From Zelonia costaricensis (taxonomy: Eukaryota; Euglenozoa; Kinetoplastea; Trypanosomatida; Trypanosomatidae): a stretch of 64,000 nucleotides of DNA. The translations under genes were made by a program, and so were the position numbers. Below the pieces are notes generated by a model, which worked only from the letters and a program-made list of their open reading frames with translations, made no database searches and was not told where the DNA came from. The stretch covers positions 18,495-82,494 of the forward strand of contig JASAOO010003504.1 in assembly GCA_030849075.1 (NCBI GenBank). Reading direction: 5' to 3'. Positions 29,017 to 39,058 of this stretch are shown here, in pieces (position 1 is the stretch's first letter; every line of letters starts with the position of its first letter).

Positions 29017-30951
29017 ATGAGGCGCTGTGTGCGCTACGCGTGGGCCGCCCGCCGCTGGCGGTGCTTGGCGCTGCCGACGGCGGCTGCCCCGGCCTCTCCG
29101 AGCGATGCTGCCCACCTCTGCGGCAGCAGCCTCGCCACGTCGCCGCGTCTGTGCGCCACCACCGCCGTGCCCAGCTCGTCCGCAGCGGAGGTGGCGCGCG
29201 GCGGCGATGGCGGCGAGGCCGAGGAGCCCGTGGTGAACGCGCACCTCGCACAGGACACGCGTGCGCTGCAGCTGCTGCGGGGCATTGCGCCGGCCAGCAC
29301 GCTGGAGGACATTCAAACGATGCTGCGCAGCGCCAAGAACGCCAAGGAGGTGCGGGCGGTGCTGGAGAAGGTTGTCTACCCGCACCACCTCTGCTTCGAC
29401 GTGTTGAATGGGCACGGCTTCCGCGTCGGGGTGCTGCAGGTGCTGACAGCCGTGGCGCCGAACACGTCATGCATGCATGAGTGGTTCGACTGCGTCCACC
29501 GCTTCCGCCGGCTCAGCTTTGTGCTCACCCGCACCTTCGCCGCGGAGGGCTTCACGACGATCCGCCACTGGCTCACACGCGAGTTTGTGCATCGCGGCCG
29601 CTCGCCGACAATCGTGACGGACGGCACGTCACACATCAAGGAGCTGATGCACTGGTGCCTGGAGGACCGCCTCGTCTTCGACCATGTCCTGTACGCCCGC
29701 ATCGTGTTTTTGTTGACCATGATTGTGAGCTACTTTGATCGGCAGAACCTGTACCGCGCCTCCTTCTCGGCTGACTTCGTGCGGCGCGACGGTATTGTTG
29801 TGGAGTGGGTCGTCACGAACGAGCGCTGCGTCGACTTCGACGAGTGCGTGCTGCAATGCGACGCGGTGATGGAGGAGGTGCTGGAGCAGATGCGCAACGA
29901 CATCCCCTCGCGGCCGCCCTTCAGCTTCATGTACCGCCTCGCCGACTACTACTTCGCCACCGACAACGTGGAGAAGATGATCGCCGTGATGGAGGATGCG
30001 GAGAGCGCCGGCACGAACGTCGCAGAGAGCACGACCGCGAAGCTGATGCAGCTCGCCTGCGCCTTCAACTACCCGCAGGTGCCCGAGCTGCTGCTGCGCT
30101 GGCGCGTGCTGCCCCCGCAGTGCGTGCTGGCCACACCCGACATGAGCCGACTCCTCTTCTTCTACGGTCGCGCGGGCGGCGGGCTGCCGTGCCCGCACTG
30201 TGGCGAGCCGTACAATCACCGCAACGTGAACGTGTACTGCTGGCTGCAGACCCCACCGCACCAGCGTCAGTGCCCGGCGCTCCGCCTCGCGCGGCTCCAG
30301 AAGGGCGTGCTCGAAGAGGCAAAGGAGCTGCCGCAGAACGCGGACTGGTCCGGCCAGGCCTTCCACCTCCGCGACCTCTCCAGCGCCCGCGCCATTGCGT
30401 GGTCGGCGACCGAGTGGCGCGGCTTCCTGCTGTGCTGCATGTTCTCGCCCCGCGCGATGGAGGCGAAGGGGCTGATGGAGAAGCACCTCGCCCCCACCGA
30501 GATGGACGACTTCCTCCGTGCGACGTGCCTGCGCCTGCTGCGCCACCACGCGCCCGCCGAGGCGTGGCCGACACTGCAGTCGTGGCGGCAGCTGAACTGC
30601 CACATGTCGCCGATCGGGCTGCAGGAGGCGCTGATGGCGGCGGCCATGATCGGCGACGCCGCAACTCGCCTGGCGCACATGAAGGCGGTGTGGGCGCTGC
30701 TGATCGAGCGGGACAGCTACGTGATGCCGTTCACAAAGCGCCTCTACAGGCGCCGCGCCGAGGAGCTGGCGGCCAGCGACGCGGCCGACCCGGCGGCGGA
30801 GGGCGCGGCGACACGGGCGAAGTGCGCGGAGATGATGGAGACGGTCATCACGATGCAGCCGCGTCACGTGTCGCTGCTGGACATGAAGGACAGCGCGAGC
30901 GACTTCGTGGTGGGCGTCCGTCGCAAGAACGTCTACCACCCCAGCACCTAG
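29017..30951 (+). CDS. Mitochondrial PPR-like helical-repeat protein
   Basis: This 644-residue protein starts with a strong presequence-like N-terminus (MRRCVRYAWAARRWRCLALP: Arg-rich, no acidic residues), implying mitochondrial import. From about residue 100 on it is made of paired helices in a PPR/TPR-like pattern, for example FMYRLADYYFATDNVEKMIA, then FNYPQVPELLLRWRVL. Exact PPR repeats are not scored here. Kinetoplastid PPR proteins mostly serve mitochondrial rRNA and mRNA stability or mitoribosomes. An unusual insertion at about 389-420 has CPHC (Cys392, Cys395) and later cysteines near 410 and 419, which could bind zinc. The ATG at 29017 was chosen because it begins the presequence; the long upstream in-frame extension is spacer-like. 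Confidence 0.82.
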   Translation: MRRCVRYAWAARRWRCLALPTAAAPASPSDAAHLCGSSLATSPRLCATTAVPSSSAAEVARGGDGGEAEEPVVNAHLAQDTRALQLLRGIAPASTLEDIQTMLRSAKNAKEVRAVLEKVVYPHHLCFDVLNGHGFRVGVLQVLTAVAPNTSCMHEWFDCVHRFRRLSFVLTRTFAAEGFTTIRHWLTREFVHRGRSPTIVTDGTSHIKELMHWCLEDRLVFDHVLYARIVFLLTMIVSYFDRQNLYRASFSADFVRRDGIVVEWVVTNERCVDFDECVLQCDAVMEEVLEQMRNDIPSRPPFSFMYRLADYYFATDNVEKMIAVMEDAESAGTNVAESTTAKLMQLACAFNYPQVPELLLRWRVLPPQCVLATPDMSRLLFFYGRAGGGLPCPHCGEPYNHRNVNVYCWLQTPPHQRQCPALRLARLQKGVLEEAKELPQNADWSGQAFHLRDLSSARAIAWSATEWRGFLLCCMFSPRAMEAKGLMEKHLAPTEMDDFLRATCLRLLRHHAPAEAWPTLQSWRQLNCHMSPIGLQEALMAAAMIGDAATRLAHMKAVWALLIERDSYVMPFTKRLYRRRAEELAASDAADPAAEGAATRAKCAEMMETVITMQPRHVSLLDMKDSASDFVVGVRRKNVYHPST

Positions 30952-31534
30952 CGGGATGGGGAGTCGAGACGGTGCTGCCGTGGTGTGCGCCCGCCAACAC
31001 ACATCCTCACAGGCCCCTCTGCCGCTATAACCGGGCAACTACGAAAGACGTCAACCTTTTCAGGGCGAGACGGGCGTGCGGCACAACCGACGCGAGGGCC
31101 CCGCAGGTGAACAAGGGAGGGGGGAGGGGCGAGTGGGGGACTGACAGCGCTGCCTACCCGCCATCGCCGCCAAGTGGACGCACGGTGCTTCCCCTGCCTC
31201 GTTCGAACAGGCGCAGTGCTCGCCGAGCCACACTGTGCCCATCAGCGCTCTTCCCTTCCCTATGCACGCGGTGCGCAGCGACGTCCCTGCCGCATCGCCG
31301 GCACGCCACGCTCCATCCCCCCCCCCCCACCCCCTTCCTCTTGCTCTCTTCACCCCCCGCGCCCGCACCCCCAGCTTCCTTCCCCACCCTGACCTCTCGG
31401 CCCACCGTCACCGCCCGCGGAACAGGCGCCTCCCCCCGTCCCTACGGAAGAGCAGAGCGCATCAGCGCCACCACCACCACACTGCCATACCGCTTCCATA
31501 GACTCCTATACACACAGCCCCCTCCCCCAAGACC
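30952..31534. other. Spacer, no gene seen
   Basis: A GC-rich spacer with C-rich tracts near 31315-31330 and 31425-31442. Possible acceptors follow, such as AG at 31449-31450. No gene is seen. Confidence 0.5.
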
Positions 31535-32614
31535 ATGTCGGCAGCGTCGTCCACCGCACCCGCCGTGGCGGGGCGGCAGGCCAGCCACGGCGGCACCCCG
31601 TCGATCCCCGCGGCCAGCCACCACGTGCCCCCGCCGCTGAACGGCTACGTCTTTCTCGAGCACCGCTGCAGCGCCCTCTCCCACGACGCCTTCGTCGCAC
31701 GCGACACGCGGCAGCCACCGACGACGGCCAGCGAGCAGGCGAAGGTGATGATCCGCGTGTACGCGCTGGAGTACCTGCGACGGGACGAAGAGTGCCGCTT
31801 TGCGATTGAGCGGGCGTGCCTCGCGGGGAGGCTGGTCGCACACCCGCACACGCTCCCGCTCGGCGCCCCCTTCGCGTCCAAGACGGACCTCTTCGTGGTG
31901 GAGAAGTACTGCGCTGGCGGCGACTTGTACGATGTGATGGAGGCCCGTGCCAACACGCAGAGCCGCGGGCCGTCGGAGGGGCGGAGCGCCACCACCGCCG
32001 CGACCCGGGACGCATCGACAGCGTCGTCGGCATCGTCGTCGACAGCGGCCAGTGTTGGCTTGCCCGACGAACAAGTGCAGCGCCTTGCGCGGGAGCTGCT
32101 CTCCGCCGTCGACTACCTGCATCGCAGCTGCGGCCTTGTGCACCGCAACATCAAGCTGGAGACCCTTCTCCTCGACGAGGCAGGCCACGTGCGCCTCGGC
32201 GGCTTCGGCCTGTGCGCCGTGCTGCCACCCCCGCCAGAGGAGGAGGCGAGTGCAGGGGCCGCAGCGCCGCGTGCGTCGGCCCCGCTGCGGCTGTGCTGTG
32301 GGTCGAAGCACTACGCGGCGCCGGAGCTCGTGCAGGGCCGCCCGTACTACGGCGAGGCAGTGGACGCGTGGGCGTGCGGCGTCGTGCTCTTCGCGCTCCT
32401 GACCGGCTGCTTCCCGTTCGACAGCGACGCCGGTGACGAGGCGTTGTTCCGGCTGCTCGGCGGGGATGTGGAGGGCCACCTCGCCGAGCACCCCGCGATG
32501 GCCACGATCGCGAACCCGCAGGCGGCGGACCTCGTGCGCAACCTGCTGCGCCGCAGTCCAGAGGCCCGCTACAGCGCCACCGAGGCGCTCGAGCACCCCT
32601 ACCTGGCCGCCTGA
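31535..32614 (+). CDS. CAMK-like pseudokinase
   Basis: This 359-residue protein is a single kinase domain with a short Ala/Ser-rich N-terminus. The fold is clear: VEKYCAGGDLYDVM hinge region, YLHRSCGLVHRNIKLETLLL catalytic-loop region, APELVQGRPYYGEAVDAW (APE and the DxW helix), and a C-lobe ending in a RYSATEALEHPYL motif typical of CAMK/SNF1-type kinases. All three catalytic positions are changed: the VAIK Lys is Arg74, HRD reads H-R-N (Asn205), and DFG reads G-F-G (Gly223). The Gly-rich loop is also unrecognisable. It should not phosphorylate substrates by the usual mechanism and may act as a scaffold or allosteric partner. A Ser/Thr-rich insertion interrupts the region before the alpha-E helix (about 145-172). 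The ATG at 31535 begins the protein. Confidence 0.88.
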   Translation: MSAASSTAPAVAGRQASHGGTPSIPAASHHVPPPLNGYVFLEHRCSALSHDAFVARDTRQPPTTASEQAKVMIRVYALEYLRRDEECRFAIERACLAGRLVAHPHTLPLGAPFASKTDLFVVEKYCAGGDLYDVMEARANTQSRGPSEGRSATTAATRDASTASSASSSTAASVGLPDEQVQRLARELLSAVDYLHRSCGLVHRNIKLETLLLDEAGHVRLGGFGLCAVLPPPPEEEASAGAAAPRASAPLRLCCGSKHYAAPELVQGRPYYGEAVDAWACGVVLFALLTGCFPFDSDAGDEALFRLLGGDVEGHLAEHPAMATIANPQAADLVRNLLRRSPEARYSATEALEHPYLAA

Positions 32615-33033
32615 ATGCCGCCCCAGCCCGCTGACGAGGGGCTGGAGCGGCACTCAGGCGGCCCCCGTTCCGGCTGGCCACGGCGTTGCCGTACAAAGCA
32701 AACACGTAAGCAGCGTCGCCAGTGTCGGGCCGCTCACGGTGCAGCGCTCCACGCGCGGCGGGCTACTGTGCCCGCACTCCCGCCTCGCCGTCCCGGTGGC
32801 GCACTCGGCCTCTGTTGATCGACATGTCCCTCTTCCGAAACGCTATTCCTGCACTGCACTGCACTGCACACACACACACACTTCGCCGCTACGCTCTTTG
32901 CTGCTCCACAGCCCCCCTCCCCCCCCCACACACACACACATCGGCAACGCCACAGCGGGGCACACACTCTTCTCGCTGCTCCCCTCTTCGCTCTTCTCAC
33001 CTGCCGCTGACCCAACGCCGCCGCCTCCACGAC
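32615..33033. other. Short spacer with CA runs
   Basis: Contains CA runs at 32867-32881 and 32928-32941 and a C/T-rich stretch (32968-33000) without an AG before the next ATG. AGs at 32908-32909 and 32951-32952 are possible acceptors. Confidence 0.5.
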
Positions 33034-35292
33034 ATGCGGCGCCTGTGGTCTTGCGGTCGTGTGTGGCGTGGCGGAGTGCAGCACCCGCGTGCGAGCATGT
33101 GCCAGCCGCCGCCCTCCGTCGCACACACCACCAACCTGCGATGGTGGTCGCTGGCCGCCAGCCTCGCCTCCGCCTCCGCCTCCGCCTCCGGCGCAGCAAC
33201 AACGGCGACGGTCGAGCAGCTGCTGGCGGAGGTGCGGTCCCGGGCCGCTGCCTCGTCGCAGTGGACGGTGGACTTTGGAGGGCTCGCTCCAGCGTCCTCC
33301 TCCGCCCACGGCGTGCGCGCAGACGCGCAGCTCGTGGGCCGTGTGGCCGCCACGCTTGCCGGTGTGCTCACGGCCCCGGCTGCCCCCGCCGTGACATCGT
33401 TGTGCCTCACCATCACGTCGCCTGAGGCCGCACGCGCGGTGCGGCGGCTGTGTGACACGACACCCCTCCTCGCCGCGCTGCAGTCGCTGCACGTTACGGT
33501 GGACGCCTCCGCGGCAGGCGCGCCGCTGGACGGCTCCAGTGGGCATGAGGTCGCACGGCTGCTGCAGGCCCTCGCCGCCCACCGAGGGACGCGCCAGCCG
33601 ACCGCTGCGACGTGGACAGAGTTGCGTGTTGGCGCCCGCGACACGACCGCCTTTGCTGCGACGGCGCCCGCCACCGCATCCGCGCCGCTGTGGGACGACG
33701 CAGCCGTCGCGGCGCTCGCGGCGCTCGTGGCAGCCGCGCCGTGGCGCTGCCTGGCGCTCTCCTACATCGAGTTCTCGCCGAGCAGCGCGCGGGTGCGGCA
33801 GCGGCTGTGGGCCGCCATCGAGGGCTCTGCAGAGTCGCTTGTCTCGCTGGACTTGACCGGCGTGCGGCACTCACGCGAACTTGTGTCGATGCGGGTGCTG
33901 CGGCGCCTGGTGCACCTCGAGTCGTTGGAGCTGGGCCACACACAGCTGGAGGAGGACGCAGTGGAGGTCGCCCTGGACGACGTGCGCGAGGGCCGCGGCG
34001 GGTGGTGGGCGCTGCGCCACCTCGGCCTGGCGCAGTGCGAGGTGAGCGACGCGGTCGTGACGCGTCTGGACGAGCACCGGCCGGACCCGAACGCGGAGGC
34101 GGCGCCGGCGCTGGAGTCGCTGAACGTGTCGGGCGCACGCCTTTCTCGCGCTGCAGTGTTCGCGCTGGCGGGGTGCCTCCTGCCGTGCACGCGGCTGCAG
34201 CGTCTGCACACGCGGCACTGCCGCCTGCTTCCCGCGAACGTCGAAGACGTGGCGTCGTCGCTGCAGCACGCGACGGAGCTCCGGGAGTGGGTGCTCTGCC
34301 TCAACCGCATTGGGGATGAGGGGCTCGTGTCGCTGGCCACGTACGCGCGCTGCTGGCCGGCGCTGTCGGAGATGGACCTCGCGCGGTGCCGGCTGACATG
34401 CGCCAGCGTGCCGGCCCTCAGCGCGGCGCTCCCGTGCTGGTCCAACCTGCGCACGCTGCGGCTGACCGGCAACGACTTGCGCTGGCGCGACGAGGTCGCG
34501 GCACCGTCGGGGCAGCCGGGCATTGGCGGACTCTTCGCGTACGACCCCGCGTACATGCGCAGCCACGGCAGCTCCGTGAAGGTGCCCACCGCCTTTGAGC
34601 TCGACCGCCGCGACCGCGAGGAGGGCCGGCGGCGGTACACCGGCACGGAGGGTGTGGCGCCGGTCGCCACGGTGAGGGCCGCGCCGCCGCTGGAGCAGCT
34701 CGGCGAGGCTCTCTCTGCGTGCACGCAGCTGCGCGTGCTGGACCTCGGCGACTGCGCCATGGGCGACGCGCAGCTCGTGCAGCTCGCAACGCACTTCACG
34801 GGGGCTGCGCTGCAGGAACTGCGGCTCGGGTCCAACCCCCTCTTGGCCACCGTGCAGGGGCTGGACGCGCTGGTGACCGTCCTGTGGCGCACCCCGTGCC
34901 TCGGCACGCTCGACCTCTCCTTCACCGGCCTCGGCGACCTCGGTGTGTCGATGCTGTGCGACGGCGACGGCGGCGGTGCCGTGCTGCCGGCTGCAGTGGA
35001 GCTGCACACACTTCTACTGGCCGGCTGCGGGGTGGCATCGCTGGGGTGGGAATCCCTGGCCGCAGCGGTGGGGGACGGCCGCCTGCCCGCGCTGCGGCAC
35101 CTCGCGCTGCACCACAACCGCGTCGCGGATGGGGCCCTCGTCGGCGAGCTGCTGCGGCAGCTGCGCACTGCCCCGGCCCTGGCAACGGTAGACCTCTCGA
35201 GCTGCATGGCGGACGCAGAGGCGCGGTGGCGGCTGCAGGGCAGTGCCGAGTGCCGTGCGCTGCTGGAGCGCGGGGTGCAGGTCCTTCTCTAG
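33034..35292 (+). CDS. Leucine-rich-repeat protein, about 13 repeats
   Basis: This 752-residue protein has an Arg/Trp-containing, acidic-free N-terminus (MRRLWSCGRVWRGG) that may be a mitochondrial presequence. A Ser/Ala stretch encoded by a perfect hexamer repeat (gcctcc)n at about 33165-33188 follows. From about residue 290 to the end it is built of RNase-inhibitor-type LRRs, for example LESLELGHTQLEEDAV, LSEMDLARCRLTCASV, LRVLDLGDCAMGDAQL, LGTLDLSFTGLGDLGV and LRHLALHHNRVADGAL; I count about 13. There is no other domain. Such proteins are interaction platforms, and the partner is unknown. Its repeats differ from the LRR module shared by the genes at 9834, 46190 and 51768. The ATG at 33034 follows a C/T-rich leader. 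An in-frame ATG at 32824 would add sequence read from CA repeats and is less likely. Confidence 0.85.
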   Translation: MRRLWSCGRVWRGGVQHPRASMCQPPPSVAHTTNLRWWSLAASLASASASASGAATTATVEQLLAEVRSRAAASSQWTVDFGGLAPASSSAHGVRADAQLVGRVAATLAGVLTAPAAPAVTSLCLTITSPEAARAVRRLCDTTPLLAALQSLHVTVDASAAGAPLDGSSGHEVARLLQALAAHRGTRQPTAATWTELRVGARDTTAFAATAPATASAPLWDDAAVAALAALVAAAPWRCLALSYIEFSPSSARVRQRLWAAIEGSAESLVSLDLTGVRHSRELVSMRVLRRLVHLESLELGHTQLEEDAVEVALDDVREGRGGWWALRHLGLAQCEVSDAVVTRLDEHRPDPNAEAAPALESLNVSGARLSRAAVFALAGCLLPCTRLQRLHTRHCRLLPANVEDVASSLQHATELREWVLCLNRIGDEGLVSLATYARCWPALSEMDLARCRLTCASVPALSAALPCWSNLRTLRLTGNDLRWRDEVAAPSGQPGIGGLFAYDPAYMRSHGSSVKVPTAFELDRRDREEGRRRYTGTEGVAPVATVRAAPPLEQLGEALSACTQLRVLDLGDCAMGDAQLVQLATHFTGAALQELRLGSNPLLATVQGLDALVTVLWRTPCLGTLDLSFTGLGDLGVSMLCDGDGGGAVLPAAVELHTLLLAGCGVASLGWESLAAAVGDGRLPALRHLALHHNRVADGALVGELLRQLRTAPALATVDLSSCMADAEARWRLQGSAECRALLERGVQVLL

Positions 35293-36961
35293 TGGTGCTA
35301 GACACACACACACACACCACACGGACGCGTGCTTATCGCAGCTGGTGCATCGTCGGCTGGCTCCCCTCTGGCAATCCATCACGCAAGTCGCTACGGCGGC
35401 GTGCTGCCCAATGGAGCCTCACAGACACTCATCGCAGCACAACACCGCGCAAGCACCACATTCACACGGACGAGTCCGTCGTCAGCGCTTTGGCGCGTCA
35501 CGGCAGAGCGGGTGCGTGCGAACACAGATGCGCTAGAGTTATGCAATAGTGCGTGATGGCGCCCGCCGCATGCCTTCCCCCCGCCTCATCCCCTCACGCT
35601 GCTCCCCACCCACCCTTCCTCTTGCTCCTTCGCCTGCACCACATCGTACTGCACCCGCCGTTGCCCTTCCACGCACACGTGCCGCGCAGACCCTGCCACT
35701 ACACGCACACACCGGCCCCGCCCCTCCCCCGCCACCGCCCAGCCACGCCCTTCCCCCCCCCCCCCCCCCGGCACTCCCCACCCTTCCCTCGCAAGCGTTC
35801 ATCACCCCTCCCGAGCCGCTTTACCCTCCAAAAACAAAAAAAACACAAGACACGTTGAAGAACGCAGCCAGGAGAGTCCCAAACCTGGAACCGCCCCGAG
35901 CGCACGACCCCCACCCCACGCCGTCTTCGCCTTCGCCTTCGCCTTTGCCCCTCTTCTCCTCCCACGTTATTCCTTTCTCACGAAGCAGCACAAGACCGCC
36001 TTGCACTCTCTCTTGACGTTCCCTGTCCCTCCCCCATCCCCCGTCTCCCACACACCCCGAGCTTCGCTCGACTGGCTACCTGCCACGTAGAAGTCGTGTC
36101 TTCGCCGTGCGTCCACCCTCACACGCTTGACGTGTGTGTGTGTGTGCCTCGCCTCATCCCGTAGCTTCGCTTCCTCTCTCTTCTCTGTGTGCCAGTACGA
36201 GCTGACCCCACCTCGTCACTGCCGCCCCTCCCCTCTCCGCCCTCCTCCTTTCCTTCTTCCCTTCACTTGTGTTCTCGTGTGCGCCGCTCTGCGCTGTACT
36301 TCGCAGTTCTGTGTGTTCCTAGTCCTTCCCCGCGGTGCTCCCCCTCTCTTGCTTGCTTGCGTGCGTGCTCTCTGTGCGTGTCTCTGACTGCCCTGCGCAC
36401 CGGCCTCCCTCCGCACGCACCGTCTCCCTCCCTCCGACTTCACTTCTTCGATTGCTTCCTTCCTCGTGGACGCGCGACTGCCGCCTCTGTGCCCGTAGAC
36501 CTGCACGCATCCACATCCACACACGCACGCACACACACACACACACACGCCAGCGTGCCTGCCATCGCCGTGTCTCCCACCCCCTCCCTTTGTTTTCTTC
36601 TCTTCATTTCTGTACTAAGCGCTAAGCTTCCGACCTCCACCCCTCCCACGTGTCACTCGAGCGTGGCAGCGTGATTAGTTTTCAAAGCCCTCTGCCTCCC
36701 CTCCCCCTCTTCTGCCGCGCCGTGCACGCAGCGGCCATTGCCCTGGGGCCCACCCGCGCACACATAAGCGCACGCACCTCAACGCACACACAGACGCTCG
36801 CCTCCGCTCCGCACGCATCACAGGCCGCCAAACTCGTCTCGTCTTATTTCCGGTATTGCCACCGTGCGTTTGTGTCTCTCTTCCCCTTTTCCTTTTTGGT
36901 GTTTGAACCGCGCCGCCCCTCGACCCCCCCTCCCCCCGCCAACGACTGCTGCTTGCCCATC
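35293..36961. other. 1.7-kb spacer, no gene seen
   Basis: Contains a CA run right after the stop (35302-35318), a homopolymer of about 18 C (35752-35769), an A-rich patch (35829-35845), a (cttcgc) hexamer run near 35924-35945, a TG run at 36131-36146 and a CA run at 36529-36548. Open frames are Pro/Ser-rich artefacts. Confidence 0.55.
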
Positions 36962-39058
36962 ATGCCGAGCTGGTTGGCCAAGGCAGCCTACATGGGCTTC
37001 AAGGAGGAGTTCGTGGTGCCCACCACGGCTGCCTCCATCCCGCGCTTCAGCATGCTCGTGTGCGGCATGTTCTGCTCCATCGCGATTGGCGCCCTGTACG
37101 CCTACTCCCTCATCACGAAGCGCCTGACGGACGACTTCCACTTCACGCAGAACGACATCACCACCATCTCCACAGTCGGCATCGTGATTGGCTACTGCAC
37201 CCTTCCGTTCGGCATCATCTACGACTACGTCGGGCCGAAGCCGATCTTCGCTATGGGGCTCATCTTCAACATGCTGGGCACGCTGCTCTTCGCCCTCACC
37301 TTCGAGGGCAAGATCGGTCACAGCGTCGGCGGGCTGGCCATCATCAACGCCGTCATGAATCTCGGGAGCGCCCTCTTCGACATGGGCTCCATTCTGACGG
37401 TGCTCAGCTGGTTCCCGCTGGACCGCGGTCTCGTCGTGGCGTGCATGAAGACCACCACCGGTCTCGGCAGCTCCTTCATCTCCACCCTCTACGGTACCTA
37501 CTTCAACAACGACAACTCGCAGTACATGTACTTCCTCATGGCGTGGTCCATCGTGATTGGCCTCATCGCGATCGTCGTCGTCTACCTGCCCCCCTTCCAC
37601 GTGACCGGCCTGCGCGAGAAGGCGTACACGGACGACCAGCGGCTGCGCGCTGTCAAGTACCAGAACGTGTACATGCGCCACAAGGCTCCCATCAAGCGGT
37701 TCGTCATCGCCTTCTGCCTCGTGATTGCCCTGCTCATCACCATCTGCACCCGCTCCGTCGTGTTCGTCTTCGTGGACAGCCCCACGATGGCGCAGATGAA
37801 CCCGCCGGCGATCATCATGATTGTGCTGTACGTGCTGCTGCTCTGCACCGCGCTGCCGATCCCGTGGCTCGACTCGCAGCCGGGCTCCTACGACAGCGAG
37901 CACGCGGACGGCTACGTCGAGGACGTCAAGGCCATCGAGGGGCGCCGCTACGGCGCTGCGGACGAGGATGAGGTGGGCGGCCTCAACCCCGCGGAGGCGG
38001 CGTGCGCCATGGAGATGGAGCCGGTGCCCGGCGCAGACAAGGCGCAGGCAGCGGGCAACACGCCGGACGCGCAGGAGGACTCGGTCGAGGGTGCGAGCGA
38101 GCCGCCGGCGAAGAAGTCGGCGTGGCGCAAGTTCGTGGATGCCATCAAGCCCGACGCGCCGGCGAAGTTGTCGGTGGAGACGAACCCGCAGACGCGCGAG
38201 GAGGTGCTGCTGGCACTGGAGACGGCGATCGACCTCGGTAAGATTGCGCCGCAGTTCCCGACGGGCTTCCTGTACAACGGCCGCCGCCCCACCCTCATCT
38301 GCCTCTGGCTGACCGGCTTCTGTGTGTCTGGGGCGGTGAACACGATCATGATGAACAGCACCCAGATCTACCTGGCCATCGGCGAGGACGAGACCGACAC
38401 AGTGCGGCCGGCCCTGTACGTGGCGCTCACCAGCATCGGCAGCGCGGTCGGTCGGCTGGTCATGGCCTTCGTGGAGGTCTTCACGCAGTCCACGGCGCCC
38501 GAGAAGCGGCTGCCCATCACGCTGTTCTACTGCATCCCGCCAACGCTGTGCCTGCTGTCGTGCGTCTTCTTCCTCTTCATCCCGACGCCTGGCCTGCTCC
38601 TGCCGATGCTGCTCGCCGGCCTCGGCAACGGCTTCTACGCCGCGGCTGAGGTGCTGACGGTGCGCACCATCTTCAGCCTCGATGTCGCGAAGCACTACAA
38701 CAGCCTCTTCTTCGCCGAGATGCTCGCCGTGATCTTCATGAACCGCCTCCTCTTCGGCGAGATCATGACGAAGAACTCCACACCAGGTATTACCGGGGCG
38801 CCGGTCTGCCTCGGACGCAAGAAGTGCGTGCAGACCACCTTCATCGTCCTCACCTGCCTGTGCGCCGCCGGCGTCGTGGCCAGCGTGGTGATGCACCTCA
38901 CCTACGTGCGCTTCGCCAAGAAGGAGTACGCGCGCCGGCGCGAGTACATCGAGCGGCTGCACAGCAAGCTGGCCGAGCTTGACAGTGCCGCACCACACCA
39001 GAAGGAGAGCGAGCTGGAGCCGCAGCACGTCGCGTCCACGGAGCCTCACCAGCAGTAG
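36962..39058 (+). CDS. Nodulin-like major facilitator transporter
   Basis: This 698-residue membrane protein has about 12 TM helices in two blocks (about 29-295 and 440-660), separated by a hydrophilic acidic loop (about 303-430). The first block has nodulin-like MFS features: an N-terminal GALYAYSLITKRL helix end, then GIVIGYCTLPFGIIYDYVGPKP in the helix 2-3 region and a WFPLDRGLVVACMKTTTGLG element. Plant nodulin-like proteins and the Leishmania iron-regulator transporter LIR1 belong to this group, so a metal- or iron-related role is possible, though this is inference and the gene may be a paralogue. The C-terminus is hydrophilic (EYARRREYIERLHSKLAELD). The ATG at 36962 precedes the conserved region; the upstream in-frame part is spacer-like. 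Both MFS genes in this window are on the same strand but 34 kb apart. Confidence 0.85.
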   Translation: MPSWLAKAAYMGFKEEFVVPTTAASIPRFSMLVCGMFCSIAIGALYAYSLITKRLTDDFHFTQNDITTISTVGIVIGYCTLPFGIIYDYVGPKPIFAMGLIFNMLGTLLFALTFEGKIGHSVGGLAIINAVMNLGSALFDMGSILTVLSWFPLDRGLVVACMKTTTGLGSSFISTLYGTYFNNDNSQYMYFLMAWSIVIGLIAIVVVYLPPFHVTGLREKAYTDDQRLRAVKYQNVYMRHKAPIKRFVIAFCLVIALLITICTRSVVFVFVDSPTMAQMNPPAIIMIVLYVLLLCTALPIPWLDSQPGSYDSEHADGYVEDVKAIEGRRYGAADEDEVGGLNPAEAACAMEMEPVPGADKAQAAGNTPDAQEDSVEGASEPPAKKSAWRKFVDAIKPDAPAKLSVETNPQTREEVLLALETAIDLGKIAPQFPTGFLYNGRRPTLICLWLTGFCVSGAVNTIMMNSTQIYLAIGEDETDTVRPALYVALTSIGSAVGRLVMAFVEVFTQSTAPEKRLPITLFYCIPPTLCLLSCVFFLFIPTPGLLLPMLLAGLGNGFYAAAEVLTVRTIFSLDVAKHYNSLFFAEMLAVIFMNRLLFGEIMTKNSTPGITGAPVCLGRKKCVQTTFIVLTCLCAAGVVASVVMHLTYVRFAKKEYARRREYIERLHSKLAELDSAAPHQKESELEPQHVASTEPHQQ

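Noticed and set aside
31535..32614. Active CAMK-type kinase
   Set aside because: The Lys, HRD Asp and DFG Asp positions are all substituted, so it is called a pseudokinase.
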